Assembly: GCA_964019165.1 (NCBI GenBank) | Contig: OZ025283.1 | Span: 7,473,001-7,537,000 of the forward strand | DNA: 64,000 bases | Origin: Mastigias papua | Taxonomy: Eukaryota; Cnidaria; Scyphozoa; Rhizostomeae; Mastigiidae | Reading direction: 5' to 3' | Shown here: piece after piece, positions 1 to 64,000 of the stretch | How positions within the stretch are numbered: position 1 is the first letter of the stretch | Layout: every line of letters begins with the position of its first letter | Made by a program: the position numbers and the translations under genes | The notes under the pieces: generated by a model | Databases searched by the model: none | The model's input: only the letters and a program-made list of their open reading frames with translations | What the model was told of the DNA's origin: nothing

Positions 1-512
1 GATCGGTTATGAGGCCAGCAGATAGAACTCCCGCACCCGCGAGAGAAAAGGCGGCCAGAACTGTCCTTTTCGGAAAGGGGCATTTCAGCTAACTTTATCA
101 GCCCCTAACGTCTAAACCAAAGGATATAATAGGACTCCGCGTTCTCCTGTCAATTTTAGGCTAGTAAGTACTAGGTTTATACACCGGTTTCTTATATAAA
201 AACCATGTAAATGGTGCTTGTCCGATACATTCTTAGATCTATCCGATATAGTGTAAACCAATCCTGGTGTACACAATCGGCCTATCTGACAAAGATCATT
301 CCGCAATGCCGCGCGACGATAGCTATCAGGTACACTGTCGCTACGTTTTGTATCGGTAAGAAATTCGTTTTTATGTTAGGATACAAATTTTTCGGTTCTA
401 CGGTACGAGTGAAAACTTGAGGGAGATATCTGATACTTTTGTTGGTCACGGGTGGGCCCAAACATGCTTTGTATTTCTGGTTTAACGAAAGACGAGGGCA
501 AAGGAGCTAATA
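1..512. other. Unassigned flank, nothing recognised
   Basis: No exon, RNA gene or repeat family could be recognised here. Open frames are short and lack domain signatures. It precedes a LINE 3' end, so it may be older repeat sequence. Confidence 0.4.
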
Positions 513-1008
513 GTGAATGCCAGGTATAAGGACGGATGGACTTGCCGATGGCTCATTGTTAAGTCATTCATCTCCTTTGAGAAAGGAGTCATGACATATA
601 GGATCTTGCATGACCTCAACCCCGAAAATCTTCGCCATACGTTCACTGAGAGATCCATGATTTCAGATTATAGGACCAGAAACAGTGGAGACCTGCAAAT
701 TCCCAAAGTTAGGTTAGAATATGCAAAGCGAAGTTTCTGCCTCTGGTATCAAAAACTGGAATGATATCCCTAACAATATTCGAGAAAAAGAATCAATTGC
801 TCGTTTTTAGAACAGGTTTTAGAGAATATCTTTTGAACCTATCAAAGGACCCAAACACGACACCTTGGTAGAGCAGCAGTTTATTTACTTATTTATTTAT
901 TTATATTTTTTTTTCTTTAAACAAATATTATGTATAGGTTATTTGTTTATTTTGTTTTGAATGCTGAAAGGCATATCGTGTGTAAATATTGATAAATAAA
1001 TAAAGACA
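513..1008 (+). mobile_element. LINE 3' end (RT C-terminal tail plus 3' UTR)
   Basis: The frame at 513-764 reads like the C-terminal tail of a CR1/L2-type LINE ORF2: a 'MTYRILHDLNPENL' stretch, then 'YRTRNSGDLQIPK' and 'WYQKLEWNDIP'. The tail continues to about 870 but is frameshifted near 808 by an extra T. The 3' region is T-rich and ends near 1000 in ATTGATAAATAAATAAA, a short tandem terminus typical of non-LTR elements. It is a dead, 5'-truncated copy. A related fragment lies antisense at 15540-16025. Confidence 0.75.
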
Positions 1009-1331
1009 CCACACTTTTATGCTAGTATGCTGGAGTCGAGAGTAAATTGGTTGTTGTATGTCCAAATGCACAAATGAAAACAACTGAGTGTGCACGTTCG
1101 CGCTTCAATTGCCACCGAAGCATCAAACAAAAGGATCAAACAATTGAGAGAAAAAGCCATGAAGCTTCCACGCCAGTTTTGTTTTTCAAAGTTTTAACAT
1201 GCCGGATACTATGGCAGCGAGTGATTTCTTTGTCTTAAATCGCATATTTTTAGTCGCCTTGACGAATGCTTTCACTTGATATATAGACTTTCACCATTCA
1301 TATTTTGAACATTCTCCATTATTTAATTACA

Positions 1332-1771
1332 GCGCATCCTCGTTTATCCGAGCGGCGTGAACTCAAATGCGGAGCCAGCCGGTCGGATAAGCGAGGGTGG
1401 AAATTTGGGTCGCCAAAATGACTACTTAACAGTTTAGCTTGACAAAATATGCCATATAATGTGGCATATGTTGGAAGAAGAGAAAAGAGAAAACAATTAC
1501 CATATCCCCTTTGAGGTCTGGCGCGCGGCACTTGATTTTGTTATTTGTTGTTGAATGAAAAGACTTATGTGTCTCGGTGCATTTGTCGGCTTTCCCTTCT
1601 TCTGGCGCACTCCACCTGCCTTCCCCCCAGTTGAACACCACTTGGTTCAGTATGAAACATGGACTTCTTAAATCCGGATAAATACGGTGCTAAATAGTCC
1701 GCGTCAGGAAAAATAGATTTCAATATTTTCGGTGGCGGCAATAGGGCGCTCGGATAAACGAGGATGTACTA
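1332..1771. mobile_element. MITE, pogo/Tigger-like termini
   Basis: The stretch is bounded by a 20-bp inverted repeat, CATCCTCGTTTATCCGAGCG on the left and its exact complement on the right, each next to TA dinucleotides. About 440 bp lie between, without a coding frame. Terminal 'CCTCG-TTATCCG' sequence with TA flanks is typical of non-autonomous pogo/Tigger elements of the Tc1-mariner superfamily (family assignment from general knowledge). Confidence 0.65.
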
Positions 1772-1935
1772 TACATTCACTTCTAACACGTGTTTACTTT
1801 ATAAGACATCTGGCTCTGCTTCTAGTAGCAAAAGTTTCTTAGTTTATTGGCCTCATTTTACTAAACGTTTCTAAAGTGTCAATGGAGACAATTACAGTGA
1901 AAACGAAATCAAAGTGTAGAATATTGCAATATTGT

Positions 1936-2148
1936 CAGGCCTTTCGATGAGTAAGTTGGAGGCGCGCTGCTAATCGCGCGCGTGGGATCGTTTGCGTTGG
2001 CTAAACATTCAATGTTAGAGGTTTCCTTAGTATTTGGATGTATATTTTTTTATAAAGCTGGTATGAGCGACAAATCGAGCGCGTGAGCTGAGCTGGGCGC
2101 GCACCTGCGCGCTCGTACGCGATAGCGCGCGTCTCATTGATAGGCCTG
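1936..2148. mobile_element. GC-rich MITE (hAT-like), copy A only
   Basis: A 213-bp insertion rich in GCGCGC motifs. Its ends form an inverted repeat (CAGGCCTTTCGATGAG against CAGGCCTATCAATGAG, two mismatches). Flanks AATATTGT and TTAATTGT could be a diverged 8-bp target duplication. The matching position in copy B (about 27425-27437, AATATTGTCTCCCTG) has no insert, so it arrived after the receptor gene was duplicated. The hAT assignment rests only on the CAG end and the 8-bp flank. Confidence 0.55.
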
Positions 2149-2496
2149 TTAATTGTCTTCCTGTGCTCATACGGCTTAGCACATAATTCATATTGTGGCG
2201 AACGCTTGATAAATCCGCAGAGGACAACAGGAATTTCCGAAACTGTGAAAGATGGCACAGAAAGTTCTAGAGTGTCTTAACTCTTTTCTTGTAGTTCTCT
2301 AGTGCTAGGTTTCTTATAAACCTGTTTCTTGTAAAAATATCGTGTAATCTTATAAGCTGGAAATTTTTATTGGCATTGCAAGGAAAATCTTCCTGAGTTT
2401 CATTAGATTCTTTACAACTCTTTATTTAATCAGATCTACATATTGCATTATTATAACATATTTTGCCTTTTTTACCATGTTATTTTTCTTTTGTAG

Positions 2497-21029
<18,533 letters not shown>

Positions 21030-21790
21030 GTACAAATGAAATATACTGCAAGTCCTCCTATATGGAGATAAAAAGTTGCCTTTGGAAGCCAACAAGCTAG
21101 TTTTAAGTTTAACTATAAAATATTTGCTTGAAACTAAACTCTTCGATTGAAGACCACTTGTGCCATATGTGTCTGATATTTTAGGACATAGAAAGCTTTC
21201 CTAAGTCAATTTTGGTTTCCTGTATAAGTTGTATGTTGATGCATCAAATTTTACAGTACTATTACTGTTTATCGATGTTATTTTTACGTATAGTTTACGG
21301 TTTTTTTGCTGACTTGAAGCTTGATTGTCTATACATTTTTCTCGATATGATAGTGATTTAGCCATGGAACGACGATGGACTTGAATATGGAGTGAATGGT
21401 ACTGAAATCAGACGTTTATCATCTGCTAACTCACCTACAGACTTTCACAAACTTTTCTCATTGGTATGTTAAATTTATCTTAAAAGTGACTACAAAGCCA
21501 ATGAATGTGGTATGTTATGAAGTATATAGTTAATACAATATTGGACCTGATATTTTGCACCCATGGAACGACAGGACATGTACCCATATACTTTAAACGT
21601 ATCAGATTTGTTGTATTGGTTATGTTGACTGCACCACAGAGTACTGGACCATCAATGCATAGAAGATTAAATATGAATGTTTGTATTCTATGACTGATTA
21701 TTTTGATAACTGGCGTAATTGTACTGCTGAGATATCTACGTGGCTGTAATCTTGATTTTTTGTAATCACTTTTGCAATCACGTTCTTCAG
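21030..21790. other. Downstream flank of copy A, no confident gene
   Basis: A frame from 21362 ('PWNDDGLEYGVNGTEIRRLS', stop at about 21471) follows an AG but does not match the phase of the preceding exon. It is noted, not called. Confidence 0.35.
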
Positions 21791-22599
21791 TTAATTCAAT
21801 TTTGTCTGTGTTGGCATCTTCCTGATGTTACTACGAGTGATAATTTGGAGTGACCGATGGAGCATAGTCATCGAACTTTGTGCCGCCCTTGGGCAAGCGA
21901 TTGCTGTGCTTTGTGATAGAGAAACCAGCCAAGTTCTGCAATTCCGGTTTTGCGATTTACTTTTGACTGTGAATTTCAATATAACAGTGAGAATTTATCT
22001 GCGATAGCTCTTTCAACAGCAATGGCAGTTTGTGTACATAGCTGAATATGAGTGAAGCTGATAGTGAGAGAACGAACTGGTGCATCAGTTCTCTTCGGCC
22101 TTTGAATGTTGTTTGGGGTGGTGCTTTGAGCAATAGACATCATGATTATTAATATGATAAATGAAGAATAGATCAGATCAATGGCTACCAGACTGAAAAG
22201 AAAGTAACAAATGCGGGTATTAATGATATTCTTTCGTCGTTGAAATATGATTATTGCTATTGCTATGTTGCATGTGATAGCCGATATTGATATGTTGATG
22301 AGAGGCACTTTGCAAAGCACCGTGCTAGTATTATATCTTCTCAAGAGTGTGGTAGTATATCTCTTGCTTCTGTTTTGTGACCTTTGCATGAAAGGTAACA
22401 CATAGTTACGAACGCTGAACTGTTGGATATGCTGGGAAAATTTTGTGGTGTCAGACACATTGATGGTCCATTCACCGCATTCGACATTTTCGTATAGATT
22501 GTTCATATCTGGATCTGTAGAGACACCTGTGAGTGGGTCCTCCTGTCTCTTGTCTGGTGTCAAGTTAAATGACAAAAACAGCTTTTTCAATGATTCCAT
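21791..22599 (-). pseudogene. Class-A GPCR fragment, frameshifted
   Basis: The minus frame starting at 22599 has a 90-residue N-terminus, then TM1 ('LINISISAITCNIAIAIIIF'), TM2 ('CYFLFSLVAIDLIYSSFIIL', with the conserved Asp) and TM3 ending 'TAIAVERAIA', where ER takes the place of DRY. It stops at 21976 just after 'KFSLLY'. The next frame continues with 'TWLVSLSQSTAIACP', the expected start of TM4, so one frameshift separates them. TM5-7 were not found. It is probably a dead fragment; a real exon border is less likely because no donor fits. Confidence 0.55.
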
Positions 22600-24474
<1,875 letters not shown>

Positions 24475-24712
24475 CAGCTATGATGCAATGCTATGCTGTG
24501 CTGCTGTGCTGCAATGCTATGCTGCAATGCAATGACGCAATGCAATGCTGCGCTGCTGTGCTGCAATGCTATGCTGCAATGCATTGACGCAATGCAATGC
24601 TGCGCTGCTGTGCTGCAATGCAATGCTGCAATGCAATGCTGCAATGTAATGCTGCAATGCAATTCTGCAATGTAATGCTGCAATGCAATGCTGCAATGCA
24701 ATGCTGCAATCA
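24475..24712. repeat. CAATGCTG minisatellite
   Basis: About 240 bp built from variants of TGCTGCAATGCAA and TGCTGTGCTGCAATGCTA, with a higher-order unit of about 60 bp. It lies about 150 bp upstream of the copy B start codon. Ala/Leu/His/Cys-rich frames on both strands are products of the repeat. Confidence 0.9.
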
Positions 24713-24854
24713 TGCACGCAACACCTACTGATTAGGAAAGAGGCTCGTGTTTGATGTCGACAAGTTGACATTGACATTGATAAGTCATGGTGAACTGCCG
24801 TCTTGTTCCGGTTTTCGTTCTGTTTACTTGGTACTAGGATAGGCGAAGTTGCTG

Positions 24855-59130
<34,276 letters not shown>

Positions 59131-60454
59131 GTTTGTTTCGTCATTTTCTTTAGATTTTTGCTATTGGATGCCATGTTTCAGGTATGAATGCACTAGCAGT
59201 GACTGTTGAGGGTGGACGAGGGTGGGCAAGGGTGGACTGCAGATATGAAGTAATTAAGCATTCCAGATAGTTATAATGGCAAAGATATTGTTAGTCCAAA
59301 TCTAAATTTACTTCTCCATGTTCGTTTTTCTATGAAATATTTCAATAGATGTTCACGTGGGTCAGTACCGTTCTGTGAGTTGGAGGGCAGTTTTAAGCCC
59401 TGCCTTTAGGATGTTCTTTCTTCATATTTTGACTTCCCATATTTATTGAAGAGAATGAATTGCTCGGGAGTATATATGGTTATAGCTGATTTGTTTTTGT
59501 TTGGCTTTTTTGCATTTGTGCATTATACGATCCGAGATCATTTCCAGTTTTAAATGTCTAATACCATTCATTTTGTCATGCGTGGGTCCTCTTTATTTAT
59601 CATTATCGTTCATTATAGGGAGCGAGAAAATGTGTACGATCTAACATAAATAGAAATCTGCGCGAGAAAAAGTTGCTTTGTAAGCACTTTAGGATATCGA
59701 ACGTGAATTCTTTCGCACAACTTGTCATCTATCCTCAATTTCCATCAATTATCGATGAAAGCCAATAATTCTCAAAGACTGGCTCGTTCGGAACACGCCG
59801 AAACTTGATTCGTTTTGTTGATGTCATGAAGACATTTCATTACTATGTGAACATTCTATTAGATTGTGCCATTAGTGCATTGGTGGGCAATTATATTTCT
59901 CAAAGGGCCATATTAGATATATGATGTTAAGGCATGGTTCGTTGAGAGTCACTTCGTCTGACAATTTGATTGTAGTCTGTGAACTGAGATGCATTCTCGT
60001 GTCAGAGTTTTCACTGGCAGTCGCTACATAGACAAATAGATAATATTGTTATCGTGTATCATCATCTTCATCATCTTCATCATCATCAGCATTATCATTA
60101 TCGTCATTATCGTCAATCATCATCTGTCTGTCTGTCTTCCCGTACGCCCCTTAGGGGGCCAAGGCTGACCCTGAGGTCAGTGTCACCTTCAAATTGTTTA
60201 AAAGAGGTGATTGAGTCGGCTACACTCAATCCACTCTGTTACCCCAACAGTTACTTATCAGAACTGCAGCCTGAAACTGCTGTGCCTGACTTTCACTGAA
60301 GGGACCTGGTTGGACAGTTTGTCACAGGTCGTCAACATCTGCCCCAATTCTGAATCTCTGCGAAATGAATCACTATCAACTTAAGGGCAGTGTCTCTCTG
60401 TGCCCGCTTGCCACCACGAGGAGGTCTCCAACCACGTTCTAGCGTCAGTCATCA

Positions 60455-60669
<215 letters not shown>

Positions 60670-60781
60670 TTATTCATTGGAAGAGGCGATTGAGACCGAC
60701 GCGCGATTAGCTTGCTGCTATAACTGTGAGATTTCATAGCTGCTTTGCCTGCTCGACTTACCACAGAATCTCGAAAACTGA

Positions 60782-61751
60782 TTGAATTCTACAAACGGAC
60801 GTTTATTATTCTATATAACCACTCCGAGTTCATTCAACACTGCCTCAAATAACCGAAAGGATTTAATCGTGGAACTGCTCGGGGCTAGGCCAAAAATGGA
60901 AATCAAAAAGTTGGAACAACACAGCAATAATTACGCGCTGATTAGAAGTTATGTAATGCAAGGAATTGTTAACATCAGAGAGATCGACAAAAAAAGACCA
61001 GATCGAGAATCGATCCCCGCTTATATTGGCAAAAAATTTGGCATAGGAAGTAAGGACGTCCATGATGTTATCTCGTCGCTGATAGAATCTGGTTGCATCA
61101 TAGTGAAAAAGTTCAATGGCAAGGAGTCATTCTTTTTGAAGAGGGACAGTCCCAAATCTAACAACCAAGCGAATTGTAGTGAAGATTTGGAAGGAAGTCA
61201 TAATAATTCGTTTTTGGATTTTCTAGTTACCATAAAAACACCAGAAAAAGGTTCTAAAGAGAGGAATGTCAGCTCCCATGAGTATTCAAAGTTGCAATCA
61301 CCAAAAACACCAGTAAAAGATTCAAACGAGACGAGTGTCAAATCCCATGAGCATTTTATGGCACAATCTACTATCAACATTATCGAACAGCTTGTAACTA
61401 CCAATTCAAATATACAGCAGTTGCTAAGCGAAGAGAGGAAGGTAAACATTGACCTTAAGAACAAAATCACAAAACTGCAATTGGAAGTAGAAAAGCTAAA
61501 ATATGAAAACTGTCGCCTCCTCGATTCATCCTTGGTTATTGACGGCCAGAAGACTGACAAAGTACAAGAAAGAACATCAATCGCAACAGTGGATTCAAAT
61601 CCAGGAGAGAAAATTGCTCAGCAGTGGAAGGAAATTCAAAAGCAAAAACATCGCGAGTTTACTCAATTAAAAGCTCAAAAGGAACAAGCTCAGGAAAACT
61701 CTGATGTAAGAAGAAAAACAATAAAACAGCAGGAAATAGGAAAAGTCAACC

Positions 61752-61788
<37 letters not shown>

Positions 61789-62548
61789 CTACAACTACAA
61801 CTACAACTACAACACTTCAAAAGGCGGTCATTATCTAATACCCAAAAGAAAGCACAAGAATAATAACAAAACTGTGGAAAACATCACACGCTCACAATCG
61901 AACAACTTCAACAATGGCAAAACTAGCAACAGCAACACCAACTATTCAAAGAAAACCCAAATGCCGCCAAAAAGAAACATCAATAAGCAAAATGACAGCT
62001 GTAGCAACACCAGAAAAGTTAATGGTTCTCTTGAATCGAACACTCCAAGGAGGATCTTGCTTCTTGGAGACCCACACGTCCGCCGTGTTGGTGAAACTAA
62101 CTCCCTCTCCAACTGCATTCTGGCAAGAGGAATCGGGGGGTTAAAACGTGACCAACTGGTTTCCAAGCACAGGGGTACAATAAACAGTGAGCTAGAAAAG
62201 ACAGACGAAGTAATAATTCATGTAGGAAGCAATGATATTAGCAAAGGAGTAAAGCAAGACGCAGTAACAAACAACATCGATCGCGCTTGTGGAAAATTAA
62301 GAGAGATAAACCCGAATATTGAGATAGCCGTTTCATCAATTTTTCTTCAAAAATATGATACCACGAAGAACCTTCAGATCATCGAAACGAATGCGGCACT
62401 GAAACGATACTGCCTCTTGAACGGGTTTGATTTTCATAACAATTCCAACATCACTTTTAAGCATCTGGACAAATGGGGCATGCATCTTACCCCGGAAGGT
62501 TATCGCTTATTTGCTAGCAATGTAAATGCCCGTCTAGCGAGAGGGTGA
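60782..62548 (+). CDS. LINE ORF1 with coiled coil and SGNH-hydrolase domain
   Basis: A 588-aa protein. Residues about 40-120 look like a winged helix ('IPAYIGKKFGIGSKDVHDVI'). A coiled coil spans about 210-245, and an Asn/Tyr-rich tract from CAACAA/TACAAC repeats lies at 322-342. The C-terminal 165 residues resemble the GDSL/SGNH esterase of CR1/L2 ORF1p: block I 'RILLLGDPHVRR' (about 427), block III 'HVGSNDIS' (about 481) and block V 'MHLTPEGYRLF' (about 567). The nucleophile Ser of GDS is replaced by Pro, so the esterase is probably dead. A later start at 60896 is possible. Confidence 0.82.
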
Positions 62549-62660
62549 CGAATAAATTACAGGTGAGCAGGTTGATGTCAACTTACCAAAATCTAATGCT
62601 CAAGGTCCTGTAGCCAGTAACAGGTGTCATCAGCGTATAGGATCTAAGAAAGGCTTAACC

Positions 62661-63560
62661 ATGGCATCCCTGAATGTTAATGGGCTTAGGGGTCACCTTG
62701 ATCAAGTCAAAATACTAATGAATGATATGGGAATTGATATATTGGCATTAAATGAGACAAAACTAGACAGTTCCATTGACCAAAATATTACTGAAATAGC
62801 TGGTTATAATCAGCAACGTCTTGACAGGTCTCGTTTTGGAGGAGGTGTTTCTATATATGTTAGAGATACTATTAAATTTCATGCTAGGAATGATATTCCC
62901 AATGATAATTTAGAGATACTTTGTATTGAAGTTCATCCGCCAAAGTCAAGGCCTATTCTGGTCGTCGCCTGGTATAGGCCTCCAAGCGACCCAGTCAGCA
63001 CGTTTGCCAAGCCTGAAAAATTTCTTTCATACCTTGACAAAGAAAGTAAGGAGATGATACTTATGGGGGACACAAACTGCGATTTATCTTCTGGTTCGCC
63101 TGATATCAATTCCAGATGTATCCAAAATCTTTACCAGCTTTTCAGTTTTAAACAGCTTATTGACGAGCCAACTAGGGTAACGCTCACATCCTCCACTCTT
63201 ATTGACCACATAGCAACAACATCCATTAATAATATTCTAGAATCAGGGGTGCACAAGGTATCCTTGAGTGACCACTACATGGTGTTCTGCAAACGCAAAC
63301 TAAATGCTGTGGTCGTTGGTGGTCATAAGTTGGTGAAAAGCAGAAACATGAAACACTGTAATGAGGAGTCATTTTTGGCTGATATCTCTCATTTCTTTTG
63401 GGACGAATTGGTTTATAGAACCGATGATACTAACACAATGGTTAATGACTGGTCATCTTTGTTCTCTGCTGTAATAGAGAAACATGCTCCCATTAGAGAG
63501 ATGAGGGTTTCAGATAATTACTTGATGAAGTCAAGGGACAAGCTCAAAAAGTTGCTGTGA
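62661..63560 (+). CDS. LINE ORF2, APE endonuclease domain
   Basis: A 299-aa frame with AP-endonuclease motifs in order: 'LNVNGLRGH', 'ILALNETKLD', 'VVAWYRPPS', 'LMGDTNCDLSS', 'TLIDHIATT' and 'VSLSDHYMV'. Catalytic Asn, Glu, Asp and His positions are kept. The frame ends early after 'DKLKKLL' because of an indel; the protein continues in another frame. Confidence 0.85.
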   Translation: MASLNVNGLRGHLDQVKILMNDMGIDILALNETKLDSSIDQNITEIAGYNQQRLDRSRFGGGVSIYVRDTIKFHARNDIPNDNLEILCIEVHPPKSRPILVVAWYRPPSDPVSTFAKPEKFLSYLDKESKEMILMGDTNCDLSSGSPDINSRCIQNLYQLFSFKQLIDEPTRVTLTSSTLIDHIATTSINNILESGVHKVSLSDHYMVFCKRKLNAVVVGGHKLVKSRNMKHCNEESFLADISHFFWDELVYRTDDTNTMVNDWSSLFSAVIEKHAPIREMRVSDNYLMKSRDKLKKLL

Positions 63561-64000
63561 AGCATAAATCCCCAGCTATGATGAGCTGTTATAAGAAGGC
63601 GCGTAATGCGGTGAACAACCTTAATGTCTCGCTAAAAAAGCAATACTTTACCAATAAAATTATTGAGCATAAAGGCAACATGAAAGAAACATGGAAGATA
63701 ACTAACGAACTTTTTAATAAACGCAGTAAATCTACAAATATAACCTCTCTTAAAGATGGGGATGTTGAAATCGGTGGAAAAAGGGAAATTTCTAATACTA
63801 TGAATAGTTACTTTTGCTCGGTAGGCGAGGAGTTAGCTGAAAAAATAGATGATTCTCCTAATCCTCTCTCCTGAGAGGTGATTGCACAGTGAATTAAAGC
63901 ATCTCAAGTTTTCGCTTTCATGAAATAAAAGATCAGCATATCAGGGATGCCATGTCTAAGATAAAAACTTCGAAAGGCTTTGGTACTGACAACATTTCTA
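63540..64000 (+). pseudogene. LINE ORF2 continuation, frameshifted
   Basis: 'AVKHKSPAMMSCYKKARNAV' and 'KETWKITNELFNKRSKSTNI' are the usual spacer between endonuclease and RT. A stop after 'NPLS' at 63874 and a shift of frame follow, then 'IKTSKGFGTDNIS' at the window end, the start of the RT domain. Confidence 0.75.

Larger units (their letters stand above)
60674..64000 (+). mobile_element. CR1/L2-like LINE, long but decayed, 3' truncated by window
   Basis: ORF1 with an SGNH-type domain, ORF2 with APE endonuclease and the start of the RT region in order. It inserted in the intron of copy B after the ATC tract. Frameshifts near 63545 and 63870 plus a stop show it is inactive. The RT catalytic core would lie past the window end. 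Confidence 0.85.

Overview
The window is animal nuclear DNA, most likely from an invertebrate; I cannot name the species. Genes are split by many GT-AG introns, domains are extracellular metazoan modules (LDLa, MAM, CUB), and LINEs, tRNA-derived SINEs, MITEs and long AT microsatellites are abundant. Two tandem paralogues of one type I membrane receptor fill most of the host sequence. Copy A (exons 2497-21029, 5' end outside the window) encodes LDLa-MAM-LDLa-MAM-CUB-CUB-CUB-Cys-rich-TM-cytoplasmic tail. Copy B starts with a clear signal-peptide exon at 24855 and repeats the A exons with identical lengths up to the first CUB exon (59130). The rest lies beyond a CR1/L2-like LINE that occupies the last 3.3 kb. 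A broken class-A GPCR lies antisense between the copies.

The main discovery is a complete Polinton (Maverick) provirus of about 22.4 kb at 31163-53574, in the intron of copy B between the second LDLa exon and the second MAM domain. It sits in a TATG/AT microsatellite. Its terminal inverted repeats are about 1195 bp, looked identical in every stretch compared, and are bounded by a possible 6-bp ATATAT target duplication. Copy A has the same intron without the element, so insertion followed the gene duplication. All genes look open: protein-primed DNA polymerase B, rve integrase, packaging ATPase, adenovirus-type cysteine protease, a putative double jelly-roll major capsid protein, a putative penton, two small candidate internal virion proteins and two fibre/lectin-like proteins. 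It should count as a potentially functional endogenous virus.

Unusual features of the element: the integrase is fused to an N-terminal zinc ribbon and a parvovirus-VP1-like phospholipase A2 motif; a 51-aa zinc-ribbon gene next to it resembles that N-terminus; four ankyrin proteins of a 27-residue 'LECLKYAHENGC' type lie just inside both termini; a 16-bp AT palindrome or close variant sits immediately before many start codons on both strands; adenain-type cleavage motifs recur in three likely virion proteins; and two lectin-headed proteins share a short N-terminal tail, as expected if both dock on the same vertex.

Element layout: left TIR; four rightward genes (three ankyrin, one zinc protein); a leftward block of fourteen genes (read from the right: ankyrin, ATPase, zinc ribbon, PLA2-integrase, PolB, coiled-coil protein, penton, small basic protein, MCP, membrane/core-like protein, protease, LamG protein, fibre, small unknown); right TIR. 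The element is markedly AT-richer than the host DNA and uses the standard code.
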